A DNA stretch of 64,000 nt from the NCBI GenBank assembly GCA_044226485.1, contig JBGAGY010000009.1:186001-250000 (forward strand), written 5' to 3'. Source of the DNA: UBA6663 sp044226485. GTDB taxonomy: Bacteria; Chloroflexota; Anaerolineae; Anaerolineales; UBA6663. Position numbers and translations under genes: made by a program. The notes under the pieces were generated by a model. That model searched no databases. It was given only the letters and a program-made list of their open reading frames with translations, and was not told the origin of the DNA. Numbering within the stretch: position 1 is the first letter of the stretch; every line of letters begins with the position of its first letter. Shown here one piece after another: positions 31,944 to 41,728 of the stretch.

Positions 31944-32903
31944 ATGCTCGCCCTCAACCTTCCTTCCACTCTAACTGATCTCGCTCGCACGGCCAAACGT
32001 CTGCCGCCAGTCGCGGCGGCTTTCCCGCTTGCTGTGGCGTTCCTCCTCAGCGGCCCGATCGTCACGCTGTCCGCCGCGCTCATGGCGCTCGGCCTGGCGG
32101 TGGGCCCCGAACGCGCTGCCGCGTTGATCAGCGGCACGACGTCTGAACTGGCTGACCATCCGCTTCTGGGGGGGCTGGCAGCGGCGGGTGTCCTCATCTT
32201 CTCGTTTTCTCCGGCCCTGCTGACGACGTGGCTGTGGGTGCGGCTCTTCGAAAGGCGCCCATTTTGGACGCTGGGTTTCGTGAGCAGCGGCTGGTTGTGG
32301 AAGTACGCTCGCGGCTTTGCCGTCGGCGCCGTGTTCTTCGCCATCGTGGTGGGAGCGCTGGCGCTGAGCGGCCAGTTGGTTCAGAGCCAGGCCGGGGCGA
32401 CAGCTTCCGGCGTGATGGACGTGCTCGGCACGTTCGCGGTGCTGGCGGGGTGGGCGGTCCAGGGCGCCGCCGAGGAGGTCGTCGCACGCGGCTGGTTGAT
32501 GAACGTCGTCAGCGCGCGCTCGCGGCTCTGGGTGGGTGTGCTCGGGTCCGTGATCTTCTTCGCGTTCATGCACGGCCTCAACCCTGGGATCGGACCGCTG
32601 GCGCTGATCAACCTGGCGTTGTTTGCGCTGTTTGCTTCGTTGTACGCCCTGCGTGAAGGATCACTGTGGGGTGTGTGCGCCTTCCACACCGCCTGGAACT
32701 GGATGCAGGGCAACGTGTTCGGCCTCTCGGTCAGCGGCGGTGGTGAATCCGGCCCGACCCTATTTCGTTTTGGCTTGAGCGGCTCGGCACTGTGGACCGG
32801 CGGCGCGTTCGGACCGGAGGGCGGCCTCGTGGTGACTCTGCTCTTGCTCGCCGCGGTGCTTGCGACTGTGCTATGGCGAACGGAACGGCGGTCGGCCGAG
32901 TGA
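31944..32903 (+). CDS. CPBP family intramembrane metalloprotease
   Basis: 319 residues, about eight membrane segments. The three CPBP (Abi) motifs are present: EEVVAR (E177, E178, R182), FxxxH ending at H210 and HxxxN (H248, N252). Members include CAAX-processing proteases and bacteriocin self-immunity proteins; here there is no isoprenylation or bacteriocin context, so the substrate is unknown. The start has an AAGG upstream. The stop lies inside a terminator stem shared with the convergent VOC gene. Confidence 0.87.
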   Translation: MLALNLPSTLTDLARTAKRLPPVAAAFPLAVAFLLSGPIVTLSAALMALGLAVGPERAAALISGTTSELADHPLLGGLAAAGVLIFSFSPALLTTWLWVRLFERRPFWTLGFVSSGWLWKYARGFAVGAVFFAIVVGALALSGQLVQSQAGATASGVMDVLGTFAVLAGWAVQGAAEEVVARGWLMNVVSARSRLWVGVLGSVIFFAFMHGLNPGIGPLALINLALFALFASLYALREGSLWGVCAFHTAWNWMQGNVFGLSVSGGGESGPTLFRFGLSGSALWTGGAFGPEGGLVVTLLLLAAVLATVLWRTERRSAE

Positions 32904-32922
32904 CTCGCTCGGCCGACCGCCG
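32886..32922. terminator. Terminator between the convergent protease and VOC genes
   Basis: 15-bp perfect stem (32886-32900 with 32908-32922) and a 7-base loop; the left arm overlaps the end of the protease gene. It also closes the trp transcript. Confidence 0.65.
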
Positions 32923-32927
32923 AGTCG

Positions 32928-33380
32928 TCAATCGTTTTCGAGCAACTCGATGACGGCGCCGACGCGTTCCTGTCCGTCGACGTAGGCGTAGCGGCCGCCC
33001 GTGTAGTCGCCGCGCTGAACGAGGGACAGACCGTGGTCGGCAAGCACGGAGAGCCGATCCTTCATGCCTTTGACTTCGAACGCGATGTGATGCAGGCTCT
33101 GGCCATGGCCGACCAACTGGTCGTTCCAGGTGCTCGGCTCACCGATCGGTTCGATCAGCTCGAGCGTGATGGGCCCCAGGGGGAAGAAAGCCAGTTTGGC
33201 GCGCGCCGTCGTCGATGCCCCGCGGTATTCGGTATGAGCCGTGTCGACAGTGTCTGTGACGATGACGTTCGGACGCTCCACGCCCAACAGCGCGGCCCAC
33301 GCCTCAGCGGCAGCCTCGATGTCTTTTACCATGATCGCGACCTGCGTGAGGGTCGCCTGGCCCAGCGGTGTTGTGGTCAT
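32928..33380 (-). CDS. VOC family (glyoxalase/epimerase fold) protein
   Basis: 150 residues, a vicinal oxygen chelate domain resembling methylmalonyl-CoA epimerase: TQVAIMVKDIEAAAEAWAALLGVE, LELIEP, LHHIAFEVKG and a C-terminal IELLE. The first metal ligand, usually His in LxHVAI, is Gln here, whereas the His of HHIAF and the Glu of IELLE are kept, so activity as a metal enzyme is uncertain. GAGGAA lies 5 bases before the ATG. It follows trpA by 216 bases on the same strand and may be read from the trp operon. Confidence 0.8.
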   Translation of the reverse strand: MTTTPLGQATLTQVAIMVKDIEAAAEAWAALLGVERPNVIVTDTVDTAHTEYRGASTTARAKLAFFPLGPITLELIEPIGEPSTWNDQLVGHGQSLHHIAFEVKGMKDRLSVLADHGLSLVQRGDYTGGRYAYVDGQERVGAVIELLEND

Positions 33381-33596
33381 TGGGTTCCTCGTTCAGTGGA
33401 TGAATGCCTCGGACTTTAGCACAGCCGCTTCCGCGTTGCGGGTTTCGGCGAGCACCTGTTCACGATTGACCCAGACGTGCCCGGATCACACGGAGCCAAA
33501 GGTGTCAAGAGCAGCGACTCTTTACCGTTGCTCAGTCTCCGTGTCGTCCGTCTCTTTCCGTGGGATCGGTGTGCGCGTTGTGCCAGACCTGTACGA

Positions 33597-34379
33597 TCAG
33601 GCTCGCCTGCCCTCATCCAGCGCGCGTCGGAAGGCGCTGGCGAACTCGGCCGCGGTCGCGGCGGGGTGGTCTGACGCGCCGACGGCCTTGACTGTCGCCG
33701 AGCCGACGATGACACCGTCGGCGATGCGGCTGACCTCACGGGCCTGTTCGGGCGTGCCGATGCCAAAGCCCACGCACAGCGGCAAGCGGGTCACGGCCCG
33801 CACCCGGCCGATGAAGTCACCGAGGTCGTCAGCGACTCTGGCACGCGCGCCGGTGACACCGGTCACCGACACCATGTAGACGAAGCCGGCCGCGCCGTCG
33901 AGGACACGGCCAAGGCGCTCGTCGGGCGTGGTCGGGGCGAGCATTCGGATCTGCGGAAGCGGCGCCACCGCCGCCTCGAACTCGGCGCTCTCTTCGGGCG
34001 GCAGGTCCGGCACGATGAAGCCATCGGCGCCGGCGTCCATGACGTCTCGGGCGAGCCGATCCAGCCCATAAGCCAGCAACGGGTTGTAGTAGCCCATCAG
34101 CACGAACGGCGTTTCCACGCCACGGCTTCGCAGCTCGCGCACGGCCGCCAGGGACTTCTTCAACGTGATCCCCTGCTGCAGGGCGGTTTGTGTGGCCTGC
34201 TGAACGACGGGCCCGTCCGCGAGTGGATCGGAGAACGACAGCCCTACCTCGATCAGGTCCGCGCCATTGCGGGCAAGCGCTTCGATCACGTCGATCGAGG
34301 CGGGCAGGGTGGGATATCCGAGTGGGTAGTACGGCATGAAGGCCGGGTGGCCGTCGAAGACTTCACTGATGCGGGACAT
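33597..34379 (-). CDS. trpA: Tryptophan synthase alpha subunit
   Basis: 260 residues. Cleaves indole-3-glycerol phosphate to indole and glyceraldehyde 3-phosphate and passes indole to TrpB. The signature EVGLSFSDPLADGPVVQ includes the catalytic Glu and Asp positions; MGYYNP, GFIVPDLPPEE and the phosphate-binding VGFGI and ADGVIVGSA segments are all present. ATG 34379 begins the known N-terminus (MSRISEVF); a frame open to 34436 is a repeat-like spacer. Confidence 0.96.
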   Translation of the reverse strand: MSRISEVFDGHPAFMPYYPLGYPTLPASIDVIEALARNGADLIEVGLSFSDPLADGPVVQQATQTALQQGITLKKSLAAVRELRSRGVETPFVLMGYYNPLLAYGLDRLARDVMDAGADGFIVPDLPPEESAEFEAAVAPLPQIRMLAPTTPDERLGRVLDGAAGFVYMVSVTGVTGARARVADDLGDFIGRVRAVTRLPLCVGFGIGTPEQAREVSRIADGVIVGSATVKAVGASDHPAATAAEFASAFRRALDEGRRA

Positions 34380-34385
34380 GGCAAC

Positions 34386-34446
34386 TCCGTGGATGGCTGA
34401 TCGTTGACTTCTGACTGGCGAACGGCTCGCCATCAACCACCAGCGA
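34386..34446. repeat. Imperfect fold-back spacer between trpB and trpA
   Basis: TGGCGA/TCGCCA at the centre with GATCG and CGATC on the outside; part of the spacer family within the trp operon. Confidence 0.4.
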
Positions 34447-34450
34447 TCTC

Positions 34451-35635
34451 CTATTTCAGGCTCTCGATGATGGTCCCCAGATCCTTGTCGCCGCGACCGC
34501 TGAGGTTGACGACGATGATCTGGTCGGGCCGCATGGTCGGCGCACGTTTGACGACTTCGGCCAGGGCGTGCGACGACTCGAGCGCCGGGATGATGCCCTC
34601 GGTGCGGCAGAGCGTCTGCAGCGCGGCCAGGGCCTCGTCATCCGTCGCCGAAGTGTAGTAAGCGCGCTCGGTCTCGCGCAGATAGGCATGCTCAGGCCCC
34701 ACGGCGGCGTAGTCGAGGCCGGCTGAGATCGAGTGCGTGTCGGCGATCTGGCCATCATCGTCCTGAAGGACGTAGGTGCGTGTGCCGTGGATGACGCCGA
34801 GCCGGCCCTTCTCGGGATCGCCGAAGCGTGCGGCGTGCTTGCCGCTGGCCACGCCTGACCCGCCCGCCTCGACGCCGATCATCTCGACCTGTTCGTCGTG
34901 CAGAAACGGATGGAACAGCCCGATGGCATTCGAGCCGCCGCCGACGCAGGCGATGAGCGTGTCGGGCAGCCTGCCGGTCATCTCGAGGACCTGGCGCCGC
35001 GCCTCGACGCCGATGATCGATTGAAAGTCGCGCACCATGGTCGGGTAGGGGTGCGGCCCGAGGGCTGAACCGAGCAGGTAGTGCGTGTCGCGGACGTTGG
35101 TGACCCAGTCGCGGATAGCCTCGTTGATCGCGTCTTTAAGGGTCTTCGATCCTGACTCGACTGGGCGGACCTCGGCGCCGAGCAGCTTCATGCGATAGAC
35201 GTTCGGCTGCTGACGGGCGATGTCAACGGTGCCCATGTAGACCACGCACTCCAGGCCGAGCAGGGCGCTGGCCGTCGCGCTGGCGACGCCGTGCTGGCCG
35301 GCGCCCGTCTCAGCGACGACGCGCTTCTTGCCCATGCGCTTGACGAGCAGCGCCTGGCCGAGCGCATTGTTGATCTTGTGAGCGCCAGTGTGCGCCAAAT
35401 CCTCGCGCTTGAGATAGATCTGGGCGCCGCCCAGTTTCTCGCTCAATCGCTTGGCGTAGGTGAGCGGCGTCGGCCGACCGACGAAGTCGCGCCACAGCGC
35501 CGTGAGTTCCTGCTCGAAGGCCGGATCTTCGCGCGCGGCCACATATGCGGCCTCGAGTTCATCGAGCGCCGGCATCAGCGTTTCGGGCACGAACTGGCCG
35601 CCGTAGGGTCCGAATTTGTGAGGCAGACGAGGCAT
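34451..35635 (-). CDS. trpB: Tryptophan synthase beta subunit
   Basis: 394 residues, PLP enzyme that joins indole and serine. N-terminus GPYGGQFVPETLMPAL, PLP-lysine segment HTGAHKINNALGQ, ETGAGQHGVA and the Gly-rich phosphate loop CVGGGSNAIG are canonical of the TrpB1 type that pairs with TrpA. GGAGGGG precedes the ATG by 4 bases. Confidence 0.97.
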   Translation of the reverse strand: MPRLPHKFGPYGGQFVPETLMPALDELEAAYVAAREDPAFEQELTALWRDFVGRPTPLTYAKRLSEKLGGAQIYLKREDLAHTGAHKINNALGQALLVKRMGKKRVVAETGAGQHGVASATASALLGLECVVYMGTVDIARQQPNVYRMKLLGAEVRPVESGSKTLKDAINEAIRDWVTNVRDTHYLLGSALGPHPYPTMVRDFQSIIGVEARRQVLEMTGRLPDTLIACVGGGSNAIGLFHPFLHDEQVEMIGVEAGGSGVASGKHAARFGDPEKGRLGVIHGTRTYVLQDDDGQIADTHSISAGLDYAAVGPEHAYLRETERAYYTSATDDEALAALQTLCRTEGIIPALESSHALAEVVKRAPTMRPDQIIVVNLSGRGDKDLGTIIESLK

Positions 35636-35770
35636 ATCCCCTCCGGTGAGTGCTGATTATTGATCTCTGATTGCTGATTGCGACCTCAACCGTAACGGCT
35701 CAGGCCAGAAACGATGAAAAGGCGAAAAACTGAGCGCTTCGTCTTCGCCCAGATCCCTGAGACATCGCCT

Positions 35771-36415
35771 TCAATCAGCAAGGAGCTTCTTGGCGTTTGC
35801 CACGAAGGCTTTCACCTTCGCGTGATCCTTTTTGCCGGGAGACGCTTCGACGCCTGATGCGACATCGACGCCCCAGGGTTGAACGCGGGCAATGGCCTCG
35901 GCGACGTTGTCGGCCGTCAGGCCGCCGGCTAACAGAAGGCTGTAGCGACGCGCGAGCTCGGCCGCTCCGTCCCAGTCGCCGGTCTTGCCCGTGCCGCCGA
36001 ACTTTCCGGCGACGGCCGCATCCACCAGAAAAGCCGGATCGCCGGCGCCAGCCGCCGCGAAAGTATCATGGTCGTGACCGTTGCCGCGGAAGGCCTTGAA
36101 GGCCCGACCACCCAGCGCCCTCAAATCGTCAGGGCTTTCGTCGCCATGCAGTTGCGCGAGATCCAGGCCGCACTGCTCGAGCACTGCGGCCACCTGGTCG
36201 GTCGGTACGTTGACGAACAACCCGACAAGCCGTGGAGCGGGGCGCGCGATGCGGAGAGCGCTTTCTCGCAAACCGCTCACGATCTCGGCGCAGCGTTCGG
36301 GCGCGATGTAGCGCGGGCTGGGCGGATAGAACGTGAAGCCCAGCAGATCAGCGCCCGCATCCAGCGCCACGCGAGCATCCTCAAACGACGTCAGGCCACA
36401 GATCTTTACGTGCAT
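35771..36415 (-). CDS. trpF: Phosphoribosylanthranilate isomerase
   Basis: 214 residues. TIM barrel with the starting KICGLTSFEDA (catalytic Cys), GFTFYPPSPRYI, QLHGDE, the catalytic Asp in FLVDA and LAGGLTADNV, GVDVASGVE phosphate-binding ends. Converts PRA to CdRP. It is separate from trpC, unlike the fusion in enterobacteria. No Shine-Dalgarno is obvious; a word-repeat spacer lies upstream. Confidence 0.96.
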   Translation of the reverse strand: MHVKICGLTSFEDARVALDAGADLLGFTFYPPSPRYIAPERCAEIVSGLRESALRIARPAPRLVGLFVNVPTDQVAAVLEQCGLDLAQLHGDESPDDLRALGGRAFKAFRGNGHDHDTFAAAGAGDPAFLVDAAVAGKFGGTGKTGDWDGAAELARRYSLLLAGGLTADNVAEAIARVQPWGVDVASGVEASPGKKDHAKVKAFVANAKKLLAD

Positions 36416-36424
36416 AGTTGAGCA

Positions 36425-36520
36425 GTCAAGTTGTCGAGTAGCCGAGTAGTCGATTGGTCAGGACGTCTGGTTGTCGGAGCCGACCATGAGACGACCTGAC
36501 GACTCGACTACCCGACCAAC
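36425..36520. repeat. Iterated-word inverted repeat (GTAGTCGAG family)
   Basis: Left: GTTGTCGAGTAGCCGAGTAG then TCG and GGTCAGGACGTC; right: GACGACCTGACGACTCGACTA then CCCGACCAAC. Both arms reuse GTCGAG/GTAGTC words and pair over about 30 bases. The right arm reaches the last codons of trpC. Confidence 0.65.
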
Positions 36521-37317
36521 TCCCTCACTTTTTGGGCGATGTCGGGTGCAGTGACCAGCGCTTCACCGACAAGGATGGCGTCGATGCCGGCGGCGGCGAC
36601 CTCGGCCGCGTGCTCGGCGGTGAAGATGCCGGATTCGCTGACCATCGCGATCTCAACCGGCACCTGGCTTCGGAGTTCGAGCGCCGTCTGACGACGGACT
36701 TCGAAGGTGTGTAGGTCGCGGTTGTTCACTCCGAGCAGCCGCAGGCCCGGGATCCGCAGCGCGCGTTCCACTTCGTCGGCCGCGTGGGCCTCCACGAGCG
36801 CCGTCAGACCGAGCTCGTGAGCCAGCGCGTGCAGGTCGCAGAGCGTCGCGTCATCGAGCGCTGCCACGATCAGCAGGATGGCGTCGGCGCCGGCGGCCCG
36901 TGCTTCGTAGAGTTGCACAGGCGCGAGCATGAAGTCCTTGCGCAGCAGCGGCACCGCGACGCGTTGTTCGAAGCGCAGGGCGCGCAGGTAGTCGAGCTTG
37001 CCCAGGAAGTATTTCTCGTCAGTCAGCACCGAGAGCGCCGCGGCGCCGTTCTCGACGTAGATTCGCGCGATGTCGGCCACATCAAGCCCGGGCGCGAGCA
37101 CGCCCCGCGATGGCGACGCCTTCTTGATCTCGGCGATCAGGCGGACCGGCGCAGTCGAGCCGGCCAGGAGCGGTTGGGCGGCGCGATCCGGCCGCCTCAC
37201 GGCCGCCAGGAAGTCACGGGTTGGGGGAGCATCGGCCGCCTTATCTCGCTCCGCAGCCAGATCCAGCCGAGCGATCTCGCCGCGCTTGTGGTCGAGGATT
37301 TCGAGTAGTCGGGACAT
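36508..37317 (-). CDS. trpC: Indole-3-glycerol phosphate synthase
   Basis: 269 residues from ATG 37317 (MSRLLEILDHKRGEI). IGPS motifs are present: IAEIKKASPSRG, YVENGAAALSVLTDEKYFLG, LLRKDFMLAPVQLYEARAAGADA, LGVNNRDLHTFEV and SESGI. Converts CdRP to indole-3-glycerol phosphate. The last codons run into the word-repeat spacer at 36425-36520. The frame upstream of 37317 is spacer. Confidence 0.96.
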   Translation of the reverse strand: MSRLLEILDHKRGEIARLDLAAERDKAADAPPTRDFLAAVRRPDRAAQPLLAGSTAPVRLIAEIKKASPSRGVLAPGLDVADIARIYVENGAAALSVLTDEKYFLGKLDYLRALRFEQRVAVPLLRKDFMLAPVQLYEARAAGADAILLIVAALDDATLCDLHALAHELGLTALVEAHAADEVERALRIPGLRLLGVNNRDLHTFEVRRQTALELRSQVPVEIAMVSESGIFTAEHAAEVAAAGIDAILVGEALVTAPDIAQKVRELVG

Positions 37318-37375
37318 GATGGGTGTAGGGCTGTGGATCATGGGCGCACGCAGCCCATCATCGGTAGCCAACTCC

Positions 37376-38398
37376 TCAAAGGCTCATCGACCGGCTGTAC
37401 TCCACAAGATTTTCCATCTTCTTGCGGGCCGCGCCGGAGCCGAGCGATTCGCGGGCCTCCTCCAGGCCTGAGGCGAGGTCGCCGGTCTTGGCTGCGAGCG
37501 CGGCGGCGGCGTTGAGCAGCACGGCGTCGCGCAGGGCCGCCGTGCTGGTGCCGCCGAGAACGTCGCGCATCAGCGTGGCGTTGTCGACAGGCGTTCCGCC
37601 GGCCAGATCGGAGATCGGCGCCGCCGACAGGCCCAGTTGGATCGGGTCGATGGTGTAGGTCGTCACAGTGCCGTCCCGAAGCGCGCTGACCTGGGTGGGG
37701 CCGGCCAGGTTGAGCTCGTCGGCGCCGCCCGCGCCATGGATCACGACGGCGGCCTCGCTGCCGAGCTCGCCAAGCACGCGCGCGAGGGGCTCGGTGAGGG
37801 CGTTGCTGAACACTCCCACAAGCTGCACCTCCGCGCCAGCCGGATTCGTCAACGGTCCCAGAAGATTGAAGATCGTGCGCTGGCCAAGTTCGCCGCGGAT
37901 CGGGCCGACGTGTCGCATCGCAGGGTGAAACTTGGGCGCGAACATGAAGCCGATGCCGACCTCGTCGATGGCGCGGCCGACCTGCTCGGCCGACAGCTCG
38001 AGGCTGACGCCCAGCTCTTTGAGCACGTCGGCGCTGCCGCACTTGCTCGAAGCCGCCCGGTTGCCGTGCTTGGCGACCTTGCGACCAGCGCCGGCGATCA
38101 CGAAGGCTGCGGCCGTCGACAGGTTGAAGGTGTGTGTGCCGTCGCCGCCTGTGCCGGCCGTGTCGAACAGCGGCCGGCTCGAGCCCGCCACGGGCACTTT
38201 GACGCCGTGGGCGCGCATGGCCCGCGCCGCGCCCGTGATCTCCTCGACGGTCTCGCCCTTCATGCGCAGCGCCGTCAGGAACGCGCCGGTCAGCGCCGGA
38301 GTGGCATTGCCGCTCATCAATTCGTCGATCGCGCTTTCAGCCTCGGCTGCCGTCAGGTTCTGACGATGAACGGCCTTGGCGTAGAGTTCTTTCATCAT
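37376..38398 (-). CDS. trpD: Anthranilate phosphoribosyltransferase
   Basis: 340 residues. GTGGDGTHTFNLST PRPP-binding motif, KHGNRAASSKCGSADVLKELG and RHVGPIRGELGQRTIFNLLGPL are diagnostic. Transfers phosphoribose from PRPP to anthranilate. AAAGGAG lies 6 bases before ATG 38398. It is encoded separately from trpG. Confidence 0.97.
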   Translation of the reverse strand: MMKELYAKAVHRQNLTAAEAESAIDELMSGNATPALTGAFLTALRMKGETVEEITGAARAMRAHGVKVPVAGSSRPLFDTAGTGGDGTHTFNLSTAAAFVIAGAGRKVAKHGNRAASSKCGSADVLKELGVSLELSAEQVGRAIDEVGIGFMFAPKFHPAMRHVGPIRGELGQRTIFNLLGPLTNPAGAEVQLVGVFSNALTEPLARVLGELGSEAAVVIHGAGGADELNLAGPTQVSALRDGTVTTYTIDPIQLGLSAAPISDLAGGTPVDNATLMRDVLGGTSTAALRDAVLLNAAAALAAKTGDLASGLEEARESLGSGAARKKMENLVEYSRSMSL

Positions 38399-38434
38399 GA
38401 TGCGCTCCTTTGCACCCGCGTCACTTCGCGGGCC

Positions 38435-38998
<564 letters not shown>

Positions 38999-38999
38999 C

Positions 39000-40043
39000 T
39001 CAGTACCCCCGCAGAGCCGGCCCGTTGGGTCGGATCATCTCAGTGACGTAGGCCAGGCCCATCGCATCGCGCACCTGACGCATCGTCTCGTGAGCTTCGG
39101 TCTGCATGCGCCGCGTGCCGTCGGCCAGGATCTCGTGTGTCAGCGCCGGGCGCGCGAGGTAGAACGCGCGACGTTCGCGCAGCGGCTCGAGGAATTGGTT
39201 GAGCGCCTTCGCCAGCTTTGTCTTCACCTCGACGTCGCCGACGCGCCCGGCCCGGTAACGCTCCTTCAGGTCCTCGACCTCGGCTGTGTCAGGGTTGAAG
39301 ATGTCGTGGTAAGCGAAGACCGGGTTGCCTTCGACGGTGCCTGGATCGGTGGCGCGCAGCCGCTTCGGGTCCGTATACATCATCTTGACCTTGGCCTCGA
39401 CCGTGGCCGCATCGTCCGAGAGGTAGATGGCGTTGTCGAGGCTCTTGCTCATCTTGGCCTTGCCGTCGGTGCCGATCAGGGTGGGCACGTCGCCGATCAG
39501 GGCCTGCGGCTCCGGGAAGATCTCGCCGTAGAGCAGGTTGAAGCGTCGAGCGATCTCGCGGGCGAGCTCGACGTGCGCCTGGTTGTCCTTCCCCACCGGA
39601 ACGACTTCGGCGCGCGGCAGCAAGATGTCCGCGGCTTGCAGCACAGGGTAGCCGAGCAGGCCGAAGGGCATGGCATCGAGGTCGGCGTCGCGCACCATGT
39701 CCTTCAGGCTGGGCAGGCGCTCGAGCCGTGGCACCGTGACGAGCATCTCGAACAGCAGGTTCAACTCATACGTCTCGGAGATGGCCGACTGCACGAACAG
39801 CGTACTGCGCTCGGGGTCGATGCCGGCCGATAGGTAGTCGAGCACCATCTCGCGGATGAAGCCCGGGATCTCGCGGACGTAGTTGCGCTGCGGCCGCGTC
39901 GTCAACGTGTGCAGGTCGGCGATGATGAAGAACGACGTGTACTCATCCTGCAGGCGCACGCGGTTCTTCAGGCTGCCGACGTAGTGTCCCAAATGCAGGC
40001 GGCCGGTCGGCCGGTCGCCGGTGAGGAGTCGGGGTTTGGTCAT
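39000..40043 (-). CDS. trpS: Tryptophan--tRNA ligase
   Basis: 347 residues, class I synthetase: HIGH-like GRLHLGHYVG, IADLHTLTT, and KMSKSLDN near residue 200. Charges tRNA-Trp. Its placement between trpE and trpG under a Trp T-box means that lack of charged tRNA-Trp raises both Trp synthesis and the charging enzyme. No Shine-Dalgarno is obvious at ATG 40043. Confidence 0.96.
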   Translation of the reverse strand: MTKPRLLTGDRPTGRLHLGHYVGSLKNRVRLQDEYTSFFIIADLHTLTTRPQRNYVREIPGFIREMVLDYLSAGIDPERSTLFVQSAISETYELNLLFEMLVTVPRLERLPSLKDMVRDADLDAMPFGLLGYPVLQAADILLPRAEVVPVGKDNQAHVELAREIARRFNLLYGEIFPEPQALIGDVPTLIGTDGKAKMSKSLDNAIYLSDDAATVEAKVKMMYTDPKRLRATDPGTVEGNPVFAYHDIFNPDTAEVEDLKERYRAGRVGDVEVKTKLAKALNQFLEPLRERRAFYLARPALTHEILADGTRRMQTEAHETMRQVRDAMGLAYVTEMIRPNGPALRGY

Positions 40044-40049
40044 GGTGGT

Positions 40050-40100
40050 TTCTCTGACCGCGGACCGCGCGCAACCGAAAGTTGCTGACGGCGGACCGCC
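40050..40100. repeat. Iterated-word spacer between trpE and trpS
   Basis: GACCGCGGACCGCGCGCAAC, a CGAAA loop, GTTGC and then GACGGCGGACCGCC; same word family as 58815-58917. Confidence 0.5.
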
Positions 40101-40105
40101 GATCT

Positions 40106-41644
40106 CTATTTCTTGAAAGGCTCGCCTGCGGGCAGCGGTCTGCCGTCCGCGGTCGTTTCAGCTGCCTCCACCGCCTTCATCACGGCCTTGGCCTTGTTGA
40201 CGCTCTCCTGGTATTCGGTCGCCGGGTCTGAGTCGGCGACGATGCCGGCGCCCGCCTGCACGCTGACCCGCTCGCCCTGGCACACAAGTGTGCGGATGGC
40301 GATGCACGTGTCCATCGCGCCGCCGTACGAGAAGTAGCCGATCGCGCCGCCGTACGGCCCGCGCGGGCCGCGCTCGAGTTCAGCGATGATCTCGCAGGCG
40401 CGCACCTTCGGCGCGCCGCTGAGCGTGCCGGCCGGGAAGGTGGCGCGGAGCAGGTCGAAGGCCGAGAGGTTCGGCCGCAGCGTGCCCTTCACCGCCGAGA
40501 CGATGTGCATGACGTGCGAGTAATGCTCGACGACGAAGAAGTCGGGCACCGAGACGGTGCCGTACTGGCAGACGCGGCCGAGATCGTTGCGGCCGAGGTC
40601 GATCAGCATCACGTGCTCGGCGCGCTCCTTGGGATCGGCGAGCAGTTCCTGCTCGAGTGCGGCATCCTCGGCCGGCGACTTACCGCGCGGACGGGTTCCC
40701 GCGATCGGGCGGACCGAGGCGCGCGGCCCGGAGTCCGTCATCTCGAGCCGCGTCATCATCTCCGGCGAGGCGCCGACCAGAGCCAGCGGCTCGCGCGAGC
40801 CGTCTTCGAGATCGACGTCGCCGAATTCGAAATAGAACATGTAAGGCGATGGGTTGAGGCGTCGCAGCGAGCGATACACCTGGAAGGGCTCGGCCTTGAG
40901 AGTCCGGCTGAAGCGCTGTGAGAGCACCACCTGGAAGATATCGCCGGCCGCGATGTACTCCTTGGCGGCGCGGACCATGGATTCGAACTCGGGCTGAGTC
41001 AGATTGCTCTCGAACGTGGCTGGCCCGGCGCCGTTGTTCGCGAGGCTTGCGCGGGGCTGCTCGCTCAACGGCCGGCGCAACTGCTCTTCGAGCTCGTCGA
41101 GCCGGGCTGTCGCCGCCGCCACGTCGCCGTCGAGGGCATGCGTGAGCAGCAGCAGGCTCGAGCGGGCATGGTCGAACGCCACGAGCGTGTCGGTGTGCAG
41201 AAAGACGGCGTCGGGCAGGGCGCCCTGGCCGAGGTGCGTGTCGAGCACCGGCTCGAAGTGCCGCAGCGTCTCGAAGCCCAGGTAGCCGACCAGGCCGCCG
41301 ACGAAGCGCGGCAGGTTCTCGGTGTCGATCGGCGGGATCGCGGCCATTTCGGCCTGGAGCGCGGCGAGGAAGTCCTGCCCGGGGCCAGCGAGCACGTCGA
41401 CGTGCCCGGCGTCGGCGCCGCTCAGGGTCTCGCGGGTCAGAGTCTTGCCGCGCAGGAGATAGCGCGCGCGCGGAGCCACGCCGATGAACGAGTAGCGCGC
41501 GACGCGTTCGCCGCCCTCGACCGATTCGAGCAAGAATGACGGGCCGTTTCCGCGCAGCTTGAGGTACGCGCTGGCCGGCGTCTCGAGATCGGCCGGCAGT
41601 TCGCGCGTCAGCGGGCGCAGCGCCACGGGGGATTTCGCGAGCAT
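40106..41644 (-). CDS. trpE: Anthranilate synthase component I
   Basis: 512 residues from ATG 41644, which has GGAGGT 4-5 bases upstream; a longer frame to 41704 runs through repeats. The N-terminal domain has the LLESVEGGERVARYSFIG Trp-binding region (feedback site); the chorismate-binding domain has GDIFQVVLSQRF, PIAGTRPRG, DLGRNDLGRV, HIVSAVKG and GTLSGAPKVRA. Makes anthranilate with TrpG. First gene of the operon, behind the T-box. Confidence 0.96.
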   Translation of the reverse strand: MLAKSPVALRPLTRELPADLETPASAYLKLRGNGPSFLLESVEGGERVARYSFIGVAPRARYLLRGKTLTRETLSGADAGHVDVLAGPGQDFLAALQAEMAAIPPIDTENLPRFVGGLVGYLGFETLRHFEPVLDTHLGQGALPDAVFLHTDTLVAFDHARSSLLLLTHALDGDVAAATARLDELEEQLRRPLSEQPRASLANNGAGPATFESNLTQPEFESMVRAAKEYIAAGDIFQVVLSQRFSRTLKAEPFQVYRSLRRLNPSPYMFYFEFGDVDLEDGSREPLALVGASPEMMTRLEMTDSGPRASVRPIAGTRPRGKSPAEDAALEQELLADPKERAEHVMLIDLGRNDLGRVCQYGTVSVPDFFVVEHYSHVMHIVSAVKGTLRPNLSAFDLLRATFPAGTLSGAPKVRACEIIAELERGPRGPYGGAIGYFSYGGAMDTCIAIRTLVCQGERVSVQAGAGIVADSDPATEYQESVNKAKAVMKAVEAAETTADGRPLPAGEPFKK

Positions 41645-41660
41645 GACACCTCCAGGCATC

Positions 41661-41723
41661 GCTGATGGGTGAGTTGTGATTGTTGATTGACGCCCAATCA
41701 GCAATCAGCAATCCTCATTCAGC
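41661..41723. repeat. Iterated-word inverted repeat upstream of trpE
   Basis: Left arm 41661-41689 is built of TGATTGTTGATTG-like words, right arm 41695-41723 of CAATCAGCAATCAGC words; they pair imperfectly. It lies between the T-box terminator and the trpE ribosome-binding site. Confidence 0.6.
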
Positions 41724-41728
41724 AAAAC

